DNA of 11,139 bases from Alphaproteobacteria bacterium. Its GTDB lineage: Bacteria > Pseudomonadota > Alphaproteobacteria > ATCC43930 > CGMCC-115725. Every line of letters begins with the position of its first letter. The first letter of the stretch is position 1. The notes under the pieces were generated by a model. It did no database searches. It worked only from the letters and a program-made list of their open reading frames with translations, and had not been told where the DNA came from. Location of the stretch: contig VAZR01000074.1 in NCBI GenBank assembly GCA_005888515.1, positions 1 to 11,139 of the forward strand, read 5' to 3'. The position numbers were made by a program, and so were the translations under genes. Below, one piece after another: positions 5,814 to 11,139 of the stretch.

Positions 5814-7061
5814 CTAGGCGACGACCGAGACCGGCTCGTACTCGCGGACCCGATTGACGTGCGGGAACAGCAGCTCTTCGTAAACCTCGATCGTGCGCGC
5901 GCACATGATCTCGCGCGTGTAGGTGGACGCGACCTGAGCGCGGGCGCGCCGGCCGAACGCGGCCCGCTCGTCGTCGTCGAGCGCCAGGGCTTGGCCGATC
6001 GCGATGGCGAGCGCCGCCGGATCGCGCGGCGGCACGAGCCAGCCGGTGCCGGGCAGGATCGTCTCGCGCGCCCCGCCGTGATCGGTCGCGACAATCGGCC
6101 GTCCCATCGCTTGCGCCTCGACGATGACGCGCCCGAACCCCTCCGGATCGGTCGAGGCCGACACCACTGCATCGGCCAGCATGTAGGCCGTCGGCATGTC
6201 GCGGCAGTCCTCGATGATGCGGAACCTGTCGGCGAGCCGAAACCGCTCGATCGCCGCCTCGAGCTCGCGCCGGAAGCCCGGGTGCTGCGCTTCGCCGACC
6301 AGAACGCCGCAGACCTCGCGCCGGGCGAGGCGGGCAATCGCCTCGATAAACTCGAGCCCGCCCTTCCAGCGGGTCAGCCGGCCCGGCAGCATGACGACGG
6401 CAAACCCGTCGGGCACCCGCCAGCGCACCGCGAGCTCGGCGACCTGCTGACCCCAAACCCGGCGCGGATCGAAGCGGGCGAGATCGACCCCGCGCGGAAT
6501 CGTGCGCAGCCGGTCAGGATCGACGCCGTAGACCTCCGCGACATGCTCGCCGACAAATTGCGAGATGGCGATCACCCGGTTGCCGCGCGCCATCACCGAG
6601 TTGTAGCGCTGCTTGAGCGGCAGGTCGGCGTCGTACGCGTTATGGAAAGTCGTGACGAAGCGTCGGCGCGTGGCGCGCGTTGCGAACCAGGCGCTCCAGG
6701 CTGGAGCGCGGCTGCGCGCATGGACGATGTCGATCCGGCAGCGGCGGATGATCTCGGCGAGAGCCTTGCCGTTGCGGCGGATCACCAGCGGGTTCTTCGA
6801 GGCGAGCGGTAAGGTGATGTGCTGCGCGCCGTTCCGCACCAGCTCCTTTTCCAGCGGCCCGCCGGCGGAGGCGACATACGCGGTCCAGCCTGCCGCAACC
6901 AGCGCCCCCGCAAGGTCGATCGTGCCGCGCTCGACACCGCCGGACACAAGGCTCGGGACGATTTGCAATACGGCGGGCGGGCGGGTCGTCGCCGGCGTCG
7001 CTTCTTTCAAAATCGGGGCAATGTTATCGTCGCTGAACACTTTGCTGCGATACCTCGACAT
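5814..7061 (-). CDS. GT4-family (GT-B fold) glycosyltransferase
   Basis: This 415-residue protein matches retaining GT4 glycosyltransferases, which transfer a sugar from a nucleotide or lipid donor to lipids, polysaccharides or other acceptors. The N-terminal Rossmann domain starts with VLQIVPSLVSGGVERGTIDLA (31-51, the usual glycine-rich start), and a possible acceptor-side HNAYD lies at 140-144. The C-terminal domain has PGRLTRWKGG (226-235) for the donor phosphate. The EX7E motif is clear: Glu307 in PEGFGRVIV and Glu315. No membrane helix or signal peptide is visible. The acceptor cannot be told; there is no polysaccharide cluster around it. The start is uncertain: ATG 7061 is used, with TTG 7076 and GTG 7040 as alternatives and no strong ribosome binding site for any. 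It is divergent from the hydrolase gene. Confidence 0.92.
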   Translation of the reverse strand: MSRYRSKVFSDDNIAPILKEATPATTRPPAVLQIVPSLVSGGVERGTIDLAGALVAAGWTAYVASAGGPLEKELVRNGAQHITLPLASKNPLVIRRNGKALAEIIRRCRIDIVHARSRAPAWSAWFATRATRRRFVTTFHNAYDADLPLKQRYNSVMARGNRVIAISQFVGEHVAEVYGVDPDRLRTIPRGVDLARFDPRRVWGQQVAELAVRWRVPDGFAVVMLPGRLTRWKGGLEFIEAIARLARREVCGVLVGEAQHPGFRRELEAAIERFRLADRFRIIEDCRDMPTAYMLADAVVSASTDPEGFGRVIVEAQAMGRPIVATDHGGARETILPGTGWLVPPRDPAALAIAIGQALALDDDERAAFGRRARAQVASTYTREIMCARTIEVYEELLFPHVNRVREYEPVSVVA

Positions 7062-7839
7062 GCCCGCGTCCGACAACGAATCGGCGATAGCTTCCGGTGC
7101 CGGGAGTCTAGCACGCCCGGATGGCGCATCAATCGCCTACCACCGGCTCGAGGGGCAGACACCCGGGATTGTCTTTATGGGCGGCTTCCGCTCCGACATG
7201 ACCGGCACCAAGGCATTGTTTTTGGAGGATTATTGCCGCCGGCGCGGACGCGAGTATGTGCGCTTCGACTATTTCGGGCATGGCGCATCGAGCGGCGATT
7301 TCGCCCGCGGCACGATCGGCCGCTGGCGCGAGGACGCAATCGCGGTCATCGATTCGCTGACCGAGGGGCCGCAGATCCTCGTCGGATCGAGCATGGGCGG
7401 CTGGATCATGCTGCTCGCCGCCCTAGCCAGGCCTCAGCGGATTGCGGCACTGGTCGGCATCGCGCCGGCGCTGGATTTTACCGAGGAACTGCTGCCGAAG
7501 CGGCTCACGCCGGAGCAGCGCCAGGAAATCGAGGACACCGGGGCGATCGTGCTGCCCTCGGATTATGACCCGGCGGGGTATCTTTACACGCGCGTGCTGA
7601 TCGAGGATGGCCGGCAGCACCTGCTGCTCGGTAGGCCGATCCCACTCGATGTGCCTGTCCGGCTGCTGCACGGTTTTGACGATGCGTCTGTCCCATGGCA
7701 GCTGAGCCTGCGTCTCGCCGAACACTTGCGGAGCCGCGATGTCGTCGTGATGCTGGTCAAAGGCGGCGACCACCGCCTGTCGAGCGACACCGATCTCGCC
7801 CGCTTGGCGCAAATTCTTGATGCGCTGCTCGCCGGCTGA
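7060..7839 (+). CDS. ABHD10-like alpha/beta hydrolase (serine esterase/thioesterase)
   Basis: This 259-residue protein has a complete catalytic set: an oxyanion strand around IVFMGGFRSDMTGTKA (37-52), RFDYFGHGASSG (68-79), nucleophile Ser111 in GSSMGG (109-114), acid Asp207 or Asp208 in HGFDD, and His238 in GGDHRLS. The GGFRSDMTGTKA and GRWREDAIAVID patterns are typical of bacterial relatives of human ABHD10, an acyl-protein (depalmitoylating) thioesterase that also cleaves acyl glucuronides. The bacterial substrate is not known to me. No signal peptide is evident, so it should be cytoplasmic. ATG 7060 is the last usable start before the conserved domain; ATG 7021 in the same frame is possible. 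It is the only clear plus-strand gene besides the partial ORF at the right edge. Confidence 0.92.
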   Translation: MPASDNESAIASGAGSLARPDGASIAYHRLEGQTPGIVFMGGFRSDMTGTKALFLEDYCRRRGREYVRFDYFGHGASSGDFARGTIGRWREDAIAVIDSLTEGPQILVGSSMGGWIMLLAALARPQRIAALVGIAPALDFTEELLPKRLTPEQRQEIEDTGAIVLPSDYDPAGYLYTRVLIEDGRQHLLLGRPIPLDVPVRLLHGFDDASVPWQLSLRLAEHLRSRDVVVMLVKGGDHRLSSDTDLARLAQILDALLAG

Positions 7840-7856
7840 CCGCCGACTCGATCGAG

Positions 7857-8417
7857 CTACCGCCTTCCGAAGACGATCTCGACCCGGCGGTTTTTCTGGC
7901 GGCCATCGGGATCGTCGGAACCGTCGGGCTTGGTGTTGGGCGCCACCGGGCGGGTCGCCGCAAAGCCGTCGATCTTGAATTTGAGGCTGGTCAGGCCTTC
8001 GCGCTCCGCCAGCCATTGGCGCACCGCGTCGGCGCGCCGCTCCGACAGTTTCTGGTTGTAGGCAGGGGTGCCCTTCGAGTCGGTATGGCCTTCGATCCGC
8101 ACCACTCCCTTGGCGCGCTCGCGCAGAATGCCGCCGACCTGCTTCAGGGCATCCGCCGCGCTCGACCGGATGTCGGATTTATCGAAATCGAACAGGATGT
8201 CGGCCGGCAATTCGATGCGGGTCTCGGTCGCGGTCTGCTTGACCTGCAGCGACTGCACCCTGCCGCCCAGATCCTCGACCCGGTAGTTCAGGTCGAGCAC
8301 GTCTCCGGGCAATTCCCTTACAGAGCCGCCCGGGTCGATAGCAGTACTTCTATCCTGCGCGGAACCACTCGCGCTCGCGAGGACGACGAGGGCGAATACG
8401 ATGATAACGCGCCGCAT
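7857..8417 (-). CDS. OmpA-family peptidoglycan-binding envelope protein
   Basis: A 186-residue exported protein. Residues 1-20 form a signal peptide (MRR, hydrophobic core, ASGSA before QD). No lipobox cysteine is present, so it should be periplasmic rather than a lipoprotein. A short linker (30-65) leads into an OmpA C-terminal domain: IELPADILFDFDKSDI (68-83), VVRIEGHTDSKGTPAYNQKLSERRADAV (105-132) and GRQKNRRVEIVF (172-183). Asp113 and Arg128 match the positions that grip diaminopimelate in known OmpA domains. There is no beta-barrel, so it would be a soluble or partner-anchored peptidoglycan binder. ATG 8417 with GGGG seven bases upstream is preferred to GTG 8423. It begins 12 bases after the stop of the secreted protein gene, so the two form one operon. 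It converges on the hydrolase gene with 17 bases between. Confidence 0.93.
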   Translation of the reverse strand: MRRVIIVFALVVLASASGSAQDRSTAIDPGGSVRELPGDVLDLNYRVEDLGGRVQSLQVKQTATETRIELPADILFDFDKSDIRSSAADALKQVGGILRERAKGVVRIEGHTDSKGTPAYNQKLSERRADAVRQWLAEREGLTSLKFKIDGFAATRPVAPNTKPDGSDDPDGRQKNRRVEIVFGRR

Positions 8418-8429
8418 CGGCACGCCCCG

Positions 8430-8897
8430 TCACTGCGTGATCGGGACGCCGTCGATGGGCTGGAAATCAGGAACGACGACCGTGACCTTTTCGACATTGG
8501 CGGGCGGCGCGGCGAACTTGGCCCATAGGTTGGATCGCGCGCCGGCCTTTACCTGCTGAACCACGGAACAGACGCATTTGCCGGTGCTGTCACGCACCAC
8601 GAGGTACTTCTTTTTATTGGCATTATCGATCAGGTGCACGCCGCCGACTTCCTCGCAGGCGCGGTTGCTTGCCTCCCGCCATTTGCAGCCGGGGTGGAAG
8701 AATTTGCCGGACTCGTTGATCAATTGAAAGCGCAAGGTCACCGAATTGCTTTCGTCGCGCTTCAAATCCTGGATGACGATGCTGATCCCCGGTTCCGTGC
8801 CCTCGGCTTTCAGCTCGGCAGCCGATGTCGGGGCCGCAAAAAGGCCGATCAAACCGATTGCCGTTACTACAAACAGGGCTTTGCAGAAGAGCCGCAT
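8430..8897 (-). CDS. secreted cysteine-containing protein of unknown function
   Basis: A 155-residue protein with a good signal peptide (MRLFCKALFV, hydrophobic 8-22, cleavage likely after PTSA near 26-27). The mature part looks like a beta-rich domain: ISIVIQDLKRDESNSVTLRFQLIN (38-61), KKKYLVVRDSTGKCVCS (95-111), LWAKFAAPP (124-132) and VEKVTVVVPDFQPIDGVPI (135-153). Four mature cysteines (71, 81, 108, 110) could form two disulfides. The alternating pattern recalls DUF4352/Ig-like secreted domains, but I cannot assign a family. ATG 8897 follows GGGGGAGGG closely. It is co-transcribed with the OmpA-domain protein, which suggests a shared periplasmic task. The 109 bases between it and the GST gene hold only weak promoter-like sequence and no clear terminator. 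Confidence 0.82.
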   Translation of the reverse strand: MRLFCKALFVVTAIGLIGLFAAPTSAAELKAEGTEPGISIVIQDLKRDESNSVTLRFQLINESGKFFHPGCKWREASNRACEEVGGVHLIDNANKKKYLVVRDSTGKCVCSVVQQVKAGARSNLWAKFAAPPANVEKVTVVVPDFQPIDGVPITQ

Positions 8898-9006
8898 ATC
8901 CCTCCCCCTTTGCACAGGCGCCTCGCGGGCGCTCGCCAGCTCCGATTTTGTTACACCGGATCGGCGCGGGCGGCAATTCGCTCCGCGGCAGGGCTAGTCG
9001 GTGATT

Positions 9007-9663
9007 CTAGAACTCGAATTGTTCGACCACCATCGGCTCGTTGCGCGAGGCTGTGATCCATTCCTGGATCTCCGGCATCGCCATGATCGCGTCGCAATAG
9101 GCGGCGGCCTCGCGTTCGAGCTCGATCTTGTAGGTGCGGAAGCGGCTCGCAACCGGCGCATACATCGCATCGGCAACCGTGAAATGCCCGAACAGGAAAT
9201 CGCCCTGCCCCTCGCCGCAACGGGCCCGGCAATCGCGCCAGATCGACATGATGCGGTTGATGTCGGCCTGCACCTCGGCGGTGATCTCGCGGCCAGGGAA
9301 GCTCGACCGGATGTTCATCGGAAGATGCTGGCGCAACGCCTGGAACCCCGCATGCATCTCGGCGCTGACCGCGCGCGCGGCGGCGCGCATTGCCGGGTCT
9401 TTCGGCCAGAGGTCGAAGGTCGGGAAGGATTCGGCGATATACTCGCAGATCGCCAAGCTGTCCCAGACCGTCAGCTCGCCGTGCTTCAGCGCCGGCAGCC
9501 GTCCAGACGGCGAATATTTCAGCACCGTTTCCCGGCTCGTCGGCTGATAGAGCGGCACCACCACCTCGTCGAAGGCGACGGTAGTGCGCTTCAGCGCCAG
9601 CCAAGCGCGCAACGACCAGGAGGAGTAGTTCTTATTGCCGAGATAGATCGTCAGATCGGCCAT
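9007..9663 (-). CDS. glutathione S-transferase family protein
   Basis: At 218 residues this is a full-length cytosolic GST. The thioredoxin-like N-domain opens DLTIYLGNKNYSSWSLRAWL (3-22), with Ser14/Ser15 in the position of the catalytic serine of zeta/theta-like classes. It has the cis-proline motif GRLPAL (54-59) and the glutathione gamma-glutamyl-binding DSLAI (68-72). The helical C-domain has FLFGHFTVADAMYAPVASR, including the usual N-capping-box region. Substrate is not evident; it could act in detoxification or as an isomerase. ATG 9663 is chosen because the fold starts there and GGGGG lies just upstream, although the frame is open to 9801. Both neighbours are on the same strand but separated by 69 and 109 bases, so it may be a single-gene unit. 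Confidence 0.93.
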   Translation of the reverse strand: MADLTIYLGNKNYSSWSLRAWLALKRTTVAFDEVVVPLYQPTSRETVLKYSPSGRLPALKHGELTVWDSLAICEYIAESFPTFDLWPKDPAMRAAARAVSAEMHAGFQALRQHLPMNIRSSFPGREITAEVQADINRIMSIWRDCRARCGEGQGDFLFGHFTVADAMYAPVASRFRTYKIELEREAAAYCDAIMAMPEIQEWITASRNEPMVVEQFEF

Positions 9664-9731
9664 ATGGCCCCCAGCAGGTAGTGGCGCTCCAGTCTGACAC
9701 AACACCGGCGCGGGACAATCGATACCATGGC

Positions 9732-10298
9732 TCAATGAGCCAGAAAATACCGGGTTACTCGATCGTATAGCCCCAAAATCCTGTTCCGAAACCTCGTCCA
9801 CGGCGTAGCAGGAATCACGACTGCATCGGTGCTCATCGTTGCGTTCATAGCCTCCGTTACGCCCGTGTCAAAAGTGACGTTGAACGACACTTCTCCCTCA
9901 AAGATCAAACCTGTCGGTGCTTCTATCCTCACGTCATAGATCCGTTGGTGGGGGTCGGGGCTCCTATCCGTGTGATGCCCCGAATATCCCCAGCGCGGGT
10001 TTTGATTTTTGAAGTCTCGCTTGATCTCGTCACTCACCCCATCAATATCGAAATCCCCGTCCTCGCGATTGCGACGGCCAGGGCTCCCGTCGTCCCACCG
10101 CGCATGAAAGCTTGCGTCACCAGGATTATTCGGTACGAGGTCGAAGACCCTCAACAAGCCCGTCTCGCTGCGGGCGAGATTGTGCTTTCGAATGCTATAT
10201 TCCGCATCCAAATGATGCTTCGCAATATTCAGGTTGCTTAACTGCATCACCCGGCCGTCGGGTCGGTTGCGCTCGGCAATTTGCTGGGTCCTGTTCAC
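9732..10298 (-). CDS. unrecognised hydrophilic protein
   Basis: A 188-codon frame starts at GTG 10298; an internal ATG at 10247 would give 171 residues and neither start has a strong ribosome binding site. No family is recognised. The middle is highly charged and polar, with WDDGSPGRRNREDGDFDIDG near residues 68-87 and many Asp, Arg and His. A later part with RIYDVRIEAPTGLIFEGEVSFNVTF looks like beta strands, and the C-terminal end is basic and aromatic (RFRNRILGLYDRVTRYF). There is no signal peptide and no membrane helix. Codon third positions are much less G/C-biased than in thrS or infC, hinting at foreign or fast-evolving origin. It follows the membrane protein gene by 65 bases on the same strand and may share its transcript. 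Confidence 0.6.
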   Translation of the reverse strand: MNRTQQIAERNRPDGRVMQLSNLNIAKHHLDAEYSIRKHNLARSETGLLRVFDLVPNNPGDASFHARWDDGSPGRRNREDGDFDIDGVSDEIKRDFKNQNPRWGYSGHHTDRSPDPHQRIYDVRIEAPTGLIFEGEVSFNVTFDTGVTEAMNATMSTDAVVIPATPWTRFRNRILGLYDRVTRYFLAH

Positions 10299-10363
10299 GT
10301 CGATCAGTCCATGCTGATACGGCCGCTGCTAGGGACCACCGCCTCGATCGTGGCCTGCCGGCA

Positions 10364-10852
10364 TTAGCCTCCCGCGCCACGCGGTAGCCTAGCTTGCGTT
10401 TGTACTGTGCGAGGTCCTGGATTGTGCTCGGTTGCAACCCTCAGGTCCTCTAATCCTTTGCGTAAGTTTTCGAGGCCCTGAACGAACACATATATCGCCG
10501 CGCCCGCTTGGACCCACGCCAGTGAAGCAGGACTCCAGTTTGCAGGGTTCACCCCCAATCCGCCGGTCAGGATACCATGTGAGGTCTCGAACAAATACGC
10601 GGCGTTGGCCATCATAACGGCGCCGAAGACCAGCTCGATCAGGGCATAGACCAAGAGGTGCCGATGTCGCATGCCATACATGCCCAGAGCGATGCACAAA
10701 AAGGGCAGGACGAAAAAGTACTGTCTTAACTCCCCGACGGTGATGGTCCCGATGACGGGTGCAAACCAATGATCGATCGCAATCGTGTCGACGAAATACG
10801 GGCCTTGCTGGAACAGGAGCACGCCGATCAGCACCAGCAACCAGTACCTCAT
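10364..10852 (-). CDS. four-helix membrane protein of unknown function
   Basis: A 162-residue protein starts at ATG 10852 behind a strong GGAGGAGG. Hydrophobic segments lie near residues 3-16 (LLVLIGVLLF), 39-60 (a helix containing QYFFVLPFLCIALGMYGM), 64-84 (LLVYALIELVFGAVMMANAAYLF) and 108-124 (LAWVQAGAAIYVFVQGL). A polar tail of about 40 residues follows, with a heptad-like ENLRKGLEDLRV start. No motif identifies a function. The tail ends in a low-complexity Gly/Arg/Pro stretch. Codon use is less GC-biased than in the core genes to the left. The short extension back to 10915 in the same frame has no better start signal. Confidence 0.7.
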   Translation of the reverse strand: MRYWLLVLIGVLLFQQGPYFVDTIAIDHWFAPVIGTITVGELRQYFFVLPFLCIALGMYGMRHRHLLVYALIELVFGAVMMANAAYLFETSHGILTGGLGVNPANWSPASLAWVQAGAAIYVFVQGLENLRKGLEDLRVATEHNPGPRTVQTQARLPRGAGG

Positions 10853-10975
10853 CCAGTCCTCCTCCGTCGCATAGTACGAGCTATGGTCCCGAACTGGCGA
10901 GCTCACTATTAACACTACTGAGGGTCCGACTGTTTCAATTCACCTGTAGCTCACGCGTTTGGACCAATCCACAAA

Positions 10976-11139
10976 ATGGATCCATCTGCCTCTGCACTCC
11001 TTCACATTCGTGCCGACCATGCAGCAAGAATGGGCGTACTGCCGGCCCCCAACTCAATAGAACGCGGCCAACCGAAGCGCGCCCTAGCGGAAATCTACCG
11101 CTACAACATGCCCAAAGCGCTCGGACCCTTGGGCGGCGG
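10976..11139 (+). CDS. possible partial ORF at the right edge
   Basis: From ATG 10976 a plus-strand frame stays open for 54 codons to the window end. It begins MDPSASALLHIRADHAARMG and continues with a polar, Arg/Ala-rich stretch. No family is recognisable and there is no clear ribosome binding site (only GGA about 11 bases upstream). The opposite strand is also open in one frame, so this could be chance. The 123 bases between this ATG and the membrane protein gene show only weak promoter-like sequence on the minus strand. Confidence 0.3.
   Translation, partial: MDPSASALLHIRADHAARMGVLPAPNSIERGQPKRALAEIYRYNMPKALGPLGG

Noticed and set aside
5556..6812. 418-codon plus-strand ORF opposite the glycosyltransferase
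   Set aside because: Antisense shadow running over the attenuator and the GT4 gene; no recognisable domain and biased composition.
7847..7856. CTCGATCGAG palindrome between the convergent hydrolase and OmpA genes
   Set aside because: Too short and without a U-run to be a terminator; ten-base palindromes occur by chance in such DNA.
8898..9006. Promoter-like TTGCCG...TAACAA and a small GC hairpin upstream of the secreted protein gene
   Set aside because: The -10 match is only three of six and the stem is five pairs; not enough to call.
9728..9742. 15-base perfect palindrome around the stop of the 188-codon gene
   Set aside because: A one-base centre is poor for a hairpin, no U-run follows on either strand, and no partner copy was seen.

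Overview
The window is GC-rich, tightly packed chromosomal DNA, nearly all coded on the minus strand. The codon bias (strong G/C at third positions), the ThrRS and IF-3 sequence types, a COG4188-type hydrolase and an OmpA/secreted-protein pair point to an alphaproteobacterium, probably Hyphomicrobiales or Rhodospirillales. I cannot name the genus from sequence alone.

Left part (1-2530, minus strand): an operon of three overlapping genes. It encodes a six-helix membrane protein, a small winged-helix regulator, and a long ORF joining a YciB/IspZ-type membrane protein to a dienelactone-hydrolase-like enzyme that runs off the left edge. An 18-bp inverted repeat containing a -10-like hexamer lies directly before the first gene and is the likely operator/promoter.

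Centre (2566-5776, minus strand): thrS, infC and a RidA-family gene in one run. Upstream of thrS is what reads as a complete ribosome-mediated attenuator: a promoter, a 25-codon leader peptide with five threonine codons in a row, competing RNA segments and an intrinsic terminator with a U-run. infC appears to start at a rare ATA codon. Between infC and the RidA gene, a perfect hairpin buries the RidA ribosome binding site. The layout suggests that charged tRNA-Thr supply sets transcription of thrS and perhaps of infC and the RidA gene.

Right-centre (5814-9663): a GT4 glycosyltransferase (minus) diverges from an ABHD10-like serine hydrolase (plus) with almost touching start codons. Then come an OmpA-domain protein and a secreted cysteine-containing protein in one minus-strand operon, followed by a glutathione S-transferase.

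Right end (9732-11139): two unrecognised genes (one a four-helix membrane protein) and a possible partial ORF at the edge. Codon use here is visibly less GC-biased, which suggests acquired or fast-evolving accessory DNA. No tRNA, rRNA, CRISPR array, transposase or insertion-sequence ends were seen. No stretch over 300 bases lacks a gene.
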